This document shows positions 34,475 to 42,491 of a stretch of 64,000 bases of DNA, piece by piece (positions within the stretch are counted from its first letter, which is position 1; every line of letters starts with the position of its first letter). The translations under genes and the position numbers were made by a program. The DNA lies in contig JAGKWZ010000004.1 of assembly GCA_021151605.1 (NCBI GenBank), positions 5,505 to 69,504 of the forward strand, given 5' to 3'. The notes beneath the pieces are model-generated. The model ran no database searches. It was not told the DNA's origin and saw nothing but the letters and a program-made list of their open reading frames with translations. The stretch comes from Verrucomicrobiaceae bacterium. Lineage in GTDB: Bacteria; Verrucomicrobiota; Verrucomicrobiia; Verrucomicrobiales; Verrucomicrobiaceae.

Positions 34475-36052
34475 ATGAAGTCCCTCCTGTCTCTTTTGAC
34501 CTTCCTGTCCTTTGCTTCTGCGCTCTGCGCGGCGGATCGGCCCAACATCCTCTTCCTCTTCTGCGATGACCTCGCCAGCCAGGTCATCAGTTCGTATGGA
34601 GAAAAGCGGAAGTTGCTGGAGACACCTGGGATCGACCGCATCGCCAAAGAAGGCATCCGCTTCAATCGCTGCCTCGTCACAAACTCCATCTGCGGGCCCA
34701 TGCGTGCCGTCATCCAGACGGGCAAGTACTCCCACCAAAACGGCTTCTACAATAACAGCAACAGCACCTTTGATAGCAGCCAGCAGACATTTCCGAAGCT
34801 GCTGCAAAAGGCAGGTTACACGAATGCGGTCATCGGCAAATGGCACCTCATGTCCGATCCCGTGGGCTACGACTACTGGAACGTGCTGCCCGGCCAGGGC
34901 GCATATTACAACCCCGCCATGATCGAAAACGGCAAGAACGTGAAGCATGAAGGCTACGTGACCGACATCGTCACCGATCTTGGCCTGGAATGGCTGAAGA
35001 ATCGCGACAAGTCGAAGCCCTTCATGCTCATGCTCCAGCACAAGGCCCCGCATCGCGAGTGGGAGCCGCCGATCCGCCACCTGGGGCATGACAACGACCG
35101 CGTCTATGAAGAGCCAGCGACCTTGTTTGATACCTTCGAAGGCCGCAGCAAAGCCGTGAGCGACCACGACATGGGTATCGACCGCACCTTCACCGAGCGC
35201 GACGCGAAGCTCGTGACTCCTGGCAACCTCACGCCTGATCAGCGGAAGTATTGGAACGAGTATTATGAGCCCCGGAATGCCAAGTTCCGCGAAGCCAACC
35301 TCACGGGCAAAGAACTCATCAAGTGGCGCTACCAGCGCTACATGCACGACTACACCGCCTGCGTGAAGGCCGTGGATGAGAACATCAAGCGCACGCTCGA
35401 CTACCTGGACAAGGAAGGCCTAGCTGAAAACACCGTCGTCATCCTCAGCAGCGACCAGGGCTTTTACCTCGGCGAGCACGGCTGGTTTGATAAGCGCTGG
35501 ATCTTCGAGGAGTCCCTCAGTACGCCCTTCCTCGTCCGCTGGCCCGGCGTGGCGAAGCCTGGCACCACGAACAACAAAATCGTCTCCCTCCTCGACCTCG
35601 CGCAGACCTTCCTCGACATCGCCGGCGAGCCTCAGCCGAGCGACATGCAGGGCCGCAGCCTCGTCCCGCTTTTCAAAGGCGAAGACCCTGCCGACTGGCG
35701 CAAATCCTTCTACTACCACTATTACGAGTTCCCCGTGCCACACCGCGTCCGCCCGCACTACGGTGTGATCACAGATCGCTACAAGCTCGTCAACTACTAC
35801 AAGCCCGACGTCGATGACTGGGATCTGCTCGACCGCCAAACCGACCCGCTCGAAACCAAGAACTTCTACGCCGACCCAGCCTACGCTGACACGGTCAAGG
35901 AACTCAAAGCCGAACTGGCCCGCCTCCAGACGGAGGTCAAAGAAGTCATCCCACCACCACGCTTCACCCACGGGAATAAAGCCTTTGATGGTGAGCCCGA
36001 ATCTGAGCAGCCAAAGAAAGGTAAAGGCAAAGGGAAGAAGAAAGCCGAATAA
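34475..36052 (+). CDS. Secreted formylglycine sulfatase
   Basis: A 525-residue protein with a signal peptide (MKSLLSLLTFLSFASALCAA). RPNILFLFCDDLA provides metal-binding Asp residues, and NSICGPMRAVIQTGKYSHQN holds the CxPxR core with C73 as the residue expected to become formylglycine. AVIGKWHL and LSSDQGFYLGEHGWFDKR complete the active site. The last motif and size recall GlcNAc-6-sulfatase-like S1 subfamilies; the substrate is not proven. The C-terminus is a Lys/Gly tail (KKGKGKGKKKAE). A second sulfatase starts 8 bases after the stop. No formylglycine-generating enzyme gene is in the window. Confidence 0.93.
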   Translation: MKSLLSLLTFLSFASALCAADRPNILFLFCDDLASQVISSYGEKRKLLETPGIDRIAKEGIRFNRCLVTNSICGPMRAVIQTGKYSHQNGFYNNSNSTFDSSQQTFPKLLQKAGYTNAVIGKWHLMSDPVGYDYWNVLPGQGAYYNPAMIENGKNVKHEGYVTDIVTDLGLEWLKNRDKSKPFMLMLQHKAPHREWEPPIRHLGHDNDRVYEEPATLFDTFEGRSKAVSDHDMGIDRTFTERDAKLVTPGNLTPDQRKYWNEYYEPRNAKFREANLTGKELIKWRYQRYMHDYTACVKAVDENIKRTLDYLDKEGLAENTVVILSSDQGFYLGEHGWFDKRWIFEESLSTPFLVRWPGVAKPGTTNNKIVSLLDLAQTFLDIAGEPQPSDMQGRSLVPLFKGEDPADWRKSFYYHYYEFPVPHRVRPHYGVITDRYKLVNYYKPDVDDWDLLDRQTDPLETKNFYADPAYADTVKELKAELARLQTEVKEVIPPPRFTHGNKAFDGEPESEQPKKGKGKGKKKAE

Positions 36053-36060
36053 CCACCGCC

Positions 36061-37665
36061 ATGCGCCCCTTCCTATTTGTCCTCTCTGTCTTATCAGCCC
36101 TTTCTCTGGCAAGTGCCGCAGATAAGCCAAACATCATCTTCATCCTCTGCGATGACCTCGGCACCGGTGATGTCAAAGCGCTGAATCCAGAAGGCAAGAT
36201 CGCGACGCCCAACATGGATCGCATCGCGCGTGAGGGGATGATCTTCACCGATGCGCACACACCCTCTAGTGTCTGCACACCCACACGCTACGGCACTCTC
36301 ACCGGCCGCTACAACTGGCGCACGAAGCTTCAGAAGGGTGTGCTCGGCGGATTGAGCCCACGTTTGATCGAGCAAGGCCGCCTGACCGTGGCCTCCATGC
36401 TGAAAGAACAGGGCTATCACACCGCCGCGGTCGGCAAATGGCACCTCGGCATGGATTGGGTGATCAAGGACAAGCAGACCGTTGCAGAGATGAACATCGA
36501 ATCACGCGAGCAGGCCTGGAGTGTGGATTTCACGAAGCCGCACACGAATGGACCGCTCAGCGTCGGCTTTGACCACTACTTCGGCATCGCCGCCTCGCTG
36601 GACATGGTGCCGTATGTCTTCATCGAAGGGAACAAAGTCACCGTGCAGCCCACCGAAGATCGTGAGATCGAGATGGTGCAAGGAAAGGCGGACAAGTACA
36701 CCCGCAAAGGCCCTGCCGCTCCGGGCTTCACGGGTTACGAAGTGCTGCCCACCTTCATCGACCAGGCCATCTCCTGGATCAGCGGCAAGTCCGCCGACGC
36801 CAAGGCAGGCAAGCCTTTCTTCCTCTACCTGCCGCTTACCTCACCGCATACGCCCATCCTGCCAAATCCTCAGTGGCGCGGCAAAAGCGGGCTAAACCAA
36901 TACGGCGATTTCGTCATGGAAACCGATGCCGAAGTGGGCCGCCTGCTCAAGTCGCTCGATGACCAAGGTCTCACTGAGAACACGATGATCGTCTTCACCA
37001 GCGACAATGGTTGCTCCCCGAGTGCGAACTACCCCGAGCTTCTCGCCAAAGGTCACAACCCGAGCGGGAGGTATCGCGGACATAAAGCAGATGTTTATGA
37101 AGGCGGGCACCGAGTGCCCTTCCTGGTCCGCTGGCCTGCGAAAGTGAAGGCCGGACAAACAACGACTCAGCTCACCTGCCTCATCGATTTCACGGCCACC
37201 GTTGCCGAGATCACGGGCGCTGCTTTGCCTGAAAATGCTGCCGAAGACAGCTTCAGCTTCCTGCCCACGCTGCTCGGCCAACCTGCGAAAGGTCCGCAGC
37301 GTGCGTCTCTCGTCAGCCATAGCATCGGCGGTTACTTCGCCATTCGTGAGGGGCCATGGAAGCTTGCTCTCTGCCCCGGAAGCGGTGGCTGGAGCGATCC
37401 CCGACCCGGTCAGGAGCCTGCGGGCTCGCCGACAGTCCAGCTTTTTAATCTCGATGATGATCTCGGCGAAACGAAGAACCTCCAAGCCGAGCATCCCGAG
37501 ATTGTCGCCAAGCTCACGAAGCAGCTCGAAGCCCTCGTTGAGAGCGGCCGTAGCACGCCCGGTGCGAATCAGGCGAATGCCGTGCCCATCGACATCTGGA
37601 AGAAGAACGATGCTGCCAAAGCCGCGAAGGGAAAAGGCAAGGGCAAGAAGACGGCAGCGAAGTGA
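36061..37665 (+). CDS. Secreted arylsulfatase-type sulfatase
   Basis: A 534-residue sulfatase with a signal peptide (MRPFLFVLSVLSALSLASAA). DKPNIIFILCDDLGTGD supplies metal ligands, and SSVCTPTRYGTLTGRYNWR contains CxPxR with C72 as the formylglycine precursor. AAVGKWHLGMDW and VFTSDNGCSP follow. It resembles ArsA-type exo-sulfatases. It ends, like its neighbour, in a Lys/Gly-rich tail (AKGKGKGKKTAAK). The 8-base spacing indicates one operon. With the lyase-like lipoprotein and KDG/KDPG genes next door it fits sulfated-polysaccharide use. Confidence 0.93.
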   Translation: MRPFLFVLSVLSALSLASAADKPNIIFILCDDLGTGDVKALNPEGKIATPNMDRIAREGMIFTDAHTPSSVCTPTRYGTLTGRYNWRTKLQKGVLGGLSPRLIEQGRLTVASMLKEQGYHTAAVGKWHLGMDWVIKDKQTVAEMNIESREQAWSVDFTKPHTNGPLSVGFDHYFGIAASLDMVPYVFIEGNKVTVQPTEDREIEMVQGKADKYTRKGPAAPGFTGYEVLPTFIDQAISWISGKSADAKAGKPFFLYLPLTSPHTPILPNPQWRGKSGLNQYGDFVMETDAEVGRLLKSLDDQGLTENTMIVFTSDNGCSPSANYPELLAKGHNPSGRYRGHKADVYEGGHRVPFLVRWPAKVKAGQTTTQLTCLIDFTATVAEITGAALPENAAEDSFSFLPTLLGQPAKGPQRASLVSHSIGGYFAIREGPWKLALCPGSGGWSDPRPGQEPAGSPTVQLFNLDDDLGETKNLQAEHPEIVAKLTKQLEALVESGRSTPGANQANAVPIDIWKKNDAAKAAKGKGKGKKTAAK

Positions 37666-37776
37666 TCGCGCGAGCAAAGTAGCCATCATCGCTCCGCGTG
37701 ATGAGCTGAAGGCTTCCGCAAACACCGAGCGGCATCGTATTTCGGGGTTGGTTGGTGCTAGCGTGAGCGCTGTGCT

Positions 37777-37796
37777 CCTCTCGCGGGAGCGAGAGG
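37777..37796. other. Hairpin between convergent sulfatase and kdgK genes
   Basis: CCTCTCGC (37777-37784) and GCGAGAGG (37789-37796) form an 8-bp stem with a GGGA tetraloop. It lies in the 147-base gap between the two stop codons. No T-run follows on either strand, so a terminator role is only possible. Confidence 0.45.
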
Positions 37797-37812
37797 GCTA
37801 CTCTGCTTCGCT

Positions 37813-38844
37813 CTATCGGCTCACTCGGCCTCCGCCATCGCCCTGCATTAGGGCTTCGATCTCTTCCCGCGTGCTGTAGTTGTAATCGCCTTCGATGGAA
37901 TGGGCGAGACAACCTGCGGCGGTGGCAAAGGCGATGGCCGTTGGAGCCGTGGAGTTCTGGAGGAATGAATACACAAGGCCAGCTGTGAATGCATCACCAG
38001 CACCGAGGCGATCAACGACATGAGTGATCGGATACGGCGCTGCGGTGTGAAGCGTCCCTGTGGCGGCTTCGTAAAGAGTTCCACCGAAGCATTGCATCGT
38101 CGCGCTGGAGCCGTCACGCACGGTCATGGCGACGTGCGTGAGATTGGGGCACTGCTGCACGATCTGTGCGGCGAGAGCGCGGTGGTCGCCGGTATTTTCG
38201 ACGCCAAGCATCGCCGTGGCATCACTGGCACCGCCGACGAAGACATTCACAAAGGGCATCAGTGTTTTCATGGTGCGCGTGGCGAGATCGCGGGCGGCGA
38301 GCGGCGGGTCCCAGCGCCAGAGCTTGGTGCGGTAGTTCATGTCGCACACGACTTTGATCTTACGACGAGCCACTTCCTCCACGGCGATGAGCGCGACCTC
38401 GGCGGCGTTGCGCGAGATGGCTGGCGTGATGCCGGAGATGATGAACCATTCGCAGCCGGAGAAAATCGTCTCCCAATCGTAAGCGGACGCTGGCGTGATC
38501 GCCACGGAGGAGCCGTCCCGATCATAGATGACATTGCCGCCTCGTTGGTTCGCACCGTGTTCGAGGAAATAGATGCCCAGGCGGCCTTCCGGTGTGCGCA
38601 GGATGTGTTTCGTCTCGACACCGAGGCCGCGCAGATCAGCGATGCAGGCATCGGCGATGGCGTGCTGAGGCAAAGCGGTGACGAAGCTCGAATCGATGCC
38701 GAGATAGGCCAAAGAAGCCGCGATGCTGGCCTCCGCGCCGGCAAAGGTGACATTCACGCTGCCCGGCATGGCCTGCTGAAAGCGCGCAAAGCCCGGCGTG
38801 GCGATGCGGGCCATGATTTCGCCGAAAGTAACAACGCGGCTCAT
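37813..38844 (-). CDS. kdgK: PfkB-family sugar kinase, probable KDG kinase
   Basis: A 343-residue cytoplasmic kinase. It opens VVTFGEIMARIATPGFARF, continues with GAEASIAASLAYLG, and has the PfkB signature DRLGAGDAFTAGL with the catalytic Asp. The opening sequence and the overlap with a KDPG aldolase gene (four bases) point to phosphorylation of 2-keto-3-deoxygluconate to KDPG. Specificity is inferred from context; a related ketose kinase is possible. Its partner upstream in the operon completes cleavage to pyruvate and glyceraldehyde 3-phosphate. Confidence 0.87.
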   Translation of the reverse strand: MSRVVTFGEIMARIATPGFARFQQAMPGSVNVTFAGAEASIAASLAYLGIDSSFVTALPQHAIADACIADLRGLGVETKHILRTPEGRLGIYFLEHGANQRGGNVIYDRDGSSVAITPASAYDWETIFSGCEWFIISGITPAISRNAAEVALIAVEEVARRKIKVVCDMNYRTKLWRWDPPLAARDLATRTMKTLMPFVNVFVGGASDATAMLGVENTGDHRALAAQIVQQCPNLTHVAMTVRDGSSATMQCFGGTLYEAATGTLHTAAPYPITHVVDRLGAGDAFTAGLVYSFLQNSTAPTAIAFATAAGCLAHSIEGDYNYSTREEIEALMQGDGGGRVSR

Positions 38845-39488
38845 GGGCGGACTTGTTTGACGATGTCGCTGGCCTCACGAGCAAGCTTGGTGATCGCCGC
38901 CCAGTCGCCCTTGGCGATCAAATCCTTCGGCGCGAGCCACGAACCGCCGAGCGCGAGCACGGATGGCTCCTGCAAATACTGCGCTGCATTCGCCGGACCG
39001 ACGCCGCCGAGCGGAATAAACTGCACACCGAGGTGCATGAACGGCGCTGAGATCACGCGCAGGTAGGCCAGACCACCGCAGGGCTCGCTGGGGAAGAATT
39101 TGAGCAGTTTGCATCCGGCCTCGATGGCGAGTTCGATGTCCGTTGGCGTGCAAACTCCCGGTGCAAAGGGCAGGCCGATGCGTTTCGCCTCGGCCACGAC
39201 CCGCGGATTCATCCCCGGAGCCACACCAAAGCTGGCACCGGCCTCTTTGGCATCGTTTGCCTGCTGTGGCGTGAGGATGGTGCCCACACCAATGGTCATC
39301 TCCGGCACCTCAGCCCGGATGCGGCGCAGAGATTCGAGCGCGGCATCCGTGCGCAGCGTGAGCTCAATGCAATCGACACCACCAGCGAGCAACGCCCGCG
39401 CAAGCGGCACAGCATCGTCAGCACGATCAATCATGAGCACGGCAATGACGCCGGTTTGGTAGAGGTGGCGGGAGAGTGACTCGGTCAT
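38841..39488 (-). CDS. eda: KDPG aldolase
   Basis: Splits 2-keto-3-deoxy-6-phosphogluconate into pyruvate and glyceraldehyde 3-phosphate; 215 residues, usual length. Class I aldolase motifs are GGVDCIELTLRT, MTIGVGTILTPQQ, GVAPGMNPRVV and KLLKFFPSEPCGG, which holds the Schiff-base Lys. FIPLGGVGPANA binds phosphate. It is first in a two-gene overlap with kdgK. Together they form the last steps of uronate breakdown or of the Entner-Doudoroff route; no Edd gene is nearby, which favours uronate breakdown. Confidence 0.93.
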   Translation of the reverse strand: MTESLSRHLYQTGVIAVLMIDRADDAVPLARALLAGGVDCIELTLRTDAALESLRRIRAEVPEMTIGVGTILTPQQANDAKEAGASFGVAPGMNPRVVAEAKRIGLPFAPGVCTPTDIELAIEAGCKLLKFFPSEPCGGLAYLRVISAPFMHLGVQFIPLGGVGPANAAQYLQEPSVLALGGSWLAPKDLIAKGDWAAITKLAREASDIVKQVRP

Positions 39489-39533
39489 TGCCTGAAGCAG
39501 GAGGGGAGCGATGCTTTTGCAACCGGCATGTGC

Positions 39534-40283
39534 TCACAGCTTCGTGATCTTCAAATCATCGATGTAGATCCAGTTGTCCGTCTCGATCTCGGGATGGCGG
39601 TACATGCCTAGCTTGAGGAAGTGCTGGAAGTCGTTGTGCATGTTCGGGCCGGTGGCTGTGGCGACGGGTTTTGTCATGTCATCAAGGAAGAAGGTGGCTT
39701 TGCCATCGGCTTTTTGGGACCAGTGGATTTCGACGGCGATGCTATGCCATTTGCCGGGCTCGATGAAGATGGGGCCGTGTTTCTGGGATTGATCGGGACC
39801 GTAGGCGACGCCGATGCCGAGCTTGCCCTGCAATTCCCCGAGACCGAGGAGCACCGGCGGACTCTTGGAGGCAAAGCCGTCCCAGCTTTCACCACGAGCG
39901 CGATCCGGTTGATCGTGCCACTGGCCGATGATCCACCAGCGGTTCTTCGGTGCATCGGAGGGGAAGCCTTTTGGCACCATGAAGCGCCAGACGTAGCGCA
40001 CGGTGTCGCCTTGTTTGAATGGATAATCGACGCTGACTTCGGCGCGGATGCCGCCGTTGAGCTTCTTTTGCCCTGGAAAAAGGTGCAGGCCGAGGTGCTG
40101 GGCCGGGCCTTCGCCGAGGATGGAGATGTTTTCGATGCCAGGGACTTCGACATGGGCGAACTCCAGCAAGTCATCCGGCACGACAGCGCGCAGGTAGGTG
40201 AGTTCTTTTTCACGAGCGGCCGGATCAGCGCTGCGGCCGCAGCCAGTGAGCAGGAGGAAGATGGCAAGAAAGCGCAGGTTCAT
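39534..40283 (-). CDS. Polysaccharide-lyase-like lipoprotein
   Basis: A 249-residue protein with a lipoprotein signal (MNLRFLAIFLLLTGCGRS). The body is beta-rich with a concanavalin-type pattern: YVWRFMVPKGFPSDAPKN, WWIIGQWHDQPDRARGES, KWHSIAVEIHWSQKADG and DNWIYIDDLKITKL. This is the pattern of the heparin-lyase-I/glucuronan-lyase-like group (Polysacc_lyase). A specific lyase family or substrate cannot be fixed from sequence alone. It starts on the same strand as eda and kdgK with 45 bases between, consistent with feeding unsaturated uronates into that pathway. Confidence 0.75.
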   Translation of the reverse strand: MNLRFLAIFLLLTGCGRSADPAAREKELTYLRAVVPDDLLEFAHVEVPGIENISILGEGPAQHLGLHLFPGQKKLNGGIRAEVSVDYPFKQGDTVRYVWRFMVPKGFPSDAPKNRWWIIGQWHDQPDRARGESWDGFASKSPPVLLGLGELQGKLGIGVAYGPDQSQKHGPIFIEPGKWHSIAVEIHWSQKADGKATFFLDDMTKPVATATGPNMHNDFQHFLKLGMYRHPEIETDNWIYIDDLKITKL

Positions 40284-40349
40284 AGCAGAGGCCGATCAGA
40301 GCAGGTCGCGGAATGGATGTCGAGCCTGACCACCACCGTTTTTCCCGAG

Positions 40350-40823
40350 CTACTTTGTCACGCAGGCTACGGCCATGGCGGCGATGCCTTCCTCTCTTCC
40401 GACGAAGCCCATGCGCTCATTGGTGGTGGCTTTGACGCCGACTTGATCGGGCTGGATGCCGAGGGCGGCGGAGAGCTTTTCCTTCATCAGCGGAGCATGC
40501 TTCATCACGCGGGGCGCTTCGGCGATGAGGGTGGAGTCCACGTTTTCAATCGTGTAGCCTTTCTCCGCAGCGAGCGCGGCGCACTTTTCTAAAATGCGTA
40601 GGCTGCAGATGCCCTCGATGCTCATGTCACTCGGTGGGAAGTAGAAGCCGATGTCTGGCAGACCCATGGCTCCGAGCACGGCATCGGCGATGGCGTGGCA
40701 GAGCACATCGGCATCGGAGTGGCCTTTGAGGCCGCGTGTGTGGGGAATCTCCACGCCGCCGAGGATGAGGGGGCGGCCTTCTTCAAAGGGGTGAACGTCG
40801 TATCCGATGCCTGTGCGTGTCAT
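40350..40823 (-). CDS. ispF: 2-C-methyl-D-erythritol 2,4-cyclodiphosphate synthase
   Basis: Catalyses the fifth step of the MEP isoprenoid pathway. The start MTRTGIGYDVH gives 157 residues, the usual size. The zinc site is GIGYDVHPF plus GHSDADVLCHAIADAVLGA, the domain core is LPDIGFYFPPSD, and the CDP-binding end ATTNERMGFVGREEGIAA is intact. It is a housekeeping gene on the minus-strand run. The IspD partner, often adjacent or fused, is not in the window. Confidence 0.96.
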   Translation of the reverse strand: MTRTGIGYDVHPFEEGRPLILGGVEIPHTRGLKGHSDADVLCHAIADAVLGAMGLPDIGFYFPPSDMSIEGICSLRILEKCAALAAEKGYTIENVDSTLIAEAPRVMKHAPLMKEKLSAALGIQPDQVGVKATTNERMGFVGREEGIAAMAVACVTK

Positions 40824-40868
40824 GCTGCGATGTAGGTGCTCATTTCCATGTGGCAAGGGCGCGAATGC

Positions 40869-42368
40869 TCAGAAGCTATCCGGCAGGCTGCCCCAGTCTG
40901 GGTGGGAATCTTCAATGTCCTCTGGCATGGATGCGGCGATGCCACCCTCGGAGTCATTGACGATGACGACGCCGCCATTCGGCAAAGCCACGGCCTGGAC
41001 GCCGATGCTACCGGTGTTGTTTAGATACAGGCCGCCTGCCTCCTGATGCACGCCGAGGACCACCCGCTGGAAGCCGAGGTCGTTATTGATGAGCATCCGT
41101 CCGCCGTGATCGGTGGAGTCGAGAGTGAGCTGCGGGGTGCCATCGGCGGTGGAGAGCAGGAGTGAGCCTGCCACGGGGCCGCCGGAAAGCGTGGCGATGC
41201 CCGCCTGCCCTGGGCCATTGCCATAGGCGGAGATGATGCCGCCCTGATCTCCCTCGCCGAAGAGAAGCAGGGGGCGTTTTTGCTTCTGGAGGATGACCAC
41301 GGGTTTATCAGCCGTGACAGCTTGGAGTATCTTGGTTTCAGGGTCGCGAGGGGACATCAGCTCCACGGACGAAACCTCGTTGCTGGCGATGGCTCGGAAG
41401 CCGTCCTCATCACCCGTGGACTGAAGGGTCAGGGCAGAGTGGCTATCATGGTGGTGGGCCAGCATGATGCGCGTCTCTCCATTGCGATCATGCAGCGTGA
41501 GGCTGCTGGCCATGTCGAGTGAGGAGATGTCCACGGCTTTTTCATTGGACGCACCACGCAGGGCGAGGTTGCTGCCAGAGTTACCAGTAGCCACGTGCGC
41601 CTCGTAGCCTGTGCCAGGGACTTTCCCCTCATGCACGCAGATCTGGGCAGATGTATCCAGAGCCATCATGGAGATGCTATGGAGCTCCGCCGGGCTGTGG
41701 AGCATGAGAGCCGGGCCATCTTCACGGGCGACCAGGGCGATGGCATCTGGCTGCCCGGGTGGACCGAGGCTGAGCATGCCGCCCTGGCCATCAGAGTGGA
41801 GCTTTACCGTTGTGTGCAGATCGCCATCGGCAAACAGAAGGTCGGTGGCAGGTGGTTTCACAATGCCGTCTTCGGTGACCTCCCCATCATCATGAACGAG
41901 CACCGCCCGTGAGCTGCCGTCTTTTTGCAGGACAGCCACGGAGCCACCCCGAGGCTGCGCACGCATGACGGCACCTGGGCGGCCGGCATCCGCATGGACT
42001 GCCATGAGGCCGCACTCATCCTGCGCGAAGATGCTGACGCGTGGCTGGAAGTCCTTTCCGCGCATGACGAATTGCGGTGAGCCTGCACCGTCCAGGGAGA
42101 GTTCGGCAGCCACTGTGGCCTCATCTCGGTAATGAAGATGCAGGTATCCCCCATCCTCACCAGCTCCGAGGTTCAGACTGATCCAGCGTGGATCATGAGC
42201 CGGGCGGACGACGAGGTCGTTGCACTCCAAATAGACACGGCGAATGCCATCGTCGTCGGTGTCGATGGAGACCACCCTCTCCAGCTCATTGAGCCGCTGG
42301 CGGACGCGTTGTAGTTCTTCCTGCACGGAGGCTAGGGTGGACTGGAGTTCTTCGAGGGAGAGGCTCAT
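40869..42368 (-). CDS. Repeat-rich beta protein with N-terminal coiled coil, unrecognised
   Basis: I recognise no family. The start MSLSLEELQSTLASVQ gives 499 residues without a signal peptide. Residues 1-35 form a heptad coiled coil (QEELQRVRQRLNELERVV). The rest is built of short strands separated by Asp/Gly turns, with recurring pieces such as GGYLHLHYRD, GGMLSLGPPGQPDA, GSLLLSTADGTPQL, GGRMLINNDLG and GGLYLNNTGSIG. That pattern suggests a beta-solenoid or trimeric fibre with a coiled-coil stalk. It is very rich in small and acidic residues and contains few Cys. It precedes ispF on the same strand with 45 bases between. Confidence 0.82.
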   Translation of the reverse strand: MSLSLEELQSTLASVQEELQRVRQRLNELERVVSIDTDDDGIRRVYLECNDLVVRPAHDPRWISLNLGAGEDGGYLHLHYRDEATVAAELSLDGAGSPQFVMRGKDFQPRVSIFAQDECGLMAVHADAGRPGAVMRAQPRGGSVAVLQKDGSSRAVLVHDDGEVTEDGIVKPPATDLLFADGDLHTTVKLHSDGQGGMLSLGPPGQPDAIALVAREDGPALMLHSPAELHSISMMALDTSAQICVHEGKVPGTGYEAHVATGNSGSNLALRGASNEKAVDISSLDMASSLTLHDRNGETRIMLAHHHDSHSALTLQSTGDEDGFRAIASNEVSSVELMSPRDPETKILQAVTADKPVVILQKQKRPLLLFGEGDQGGIISAYGNGPGQAGIATLSGGPVAGSLLLSTADGTPQLTLDSTDHGGRMLINNDLGFQRVVLGVHQEAGGLYLNNTGSIGVQAVALPNGGVVIVNDSEGGIAASMPEDIEDSHPDWGSLPDSF

Positions 42369-42491
42369 GGTGGGGCTGGAACTTCGTTCGTTGGCCCAGC
42401 ATGACACCATTCACCCACAGGTGGAAGTTTTAGCGCACTCGGTGGATATTTTTCAGTGCGGAACGGACTCCCGGCTTTATGAAGCCTTTGT

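Noticed and set aside
34379..35347. A 322-residue frame antisense to the first sulfatase
   Set aside because: The sense sulfatase has complete active-site motifs; this is a codon-bias shadow.
38020..40592. Long plus-strand frames (348 and 323 residues) across kdgK, eda and the lyase-like gene
   Set aside because: Both are antisense to genes with clear motifs and show no recognisable domain.
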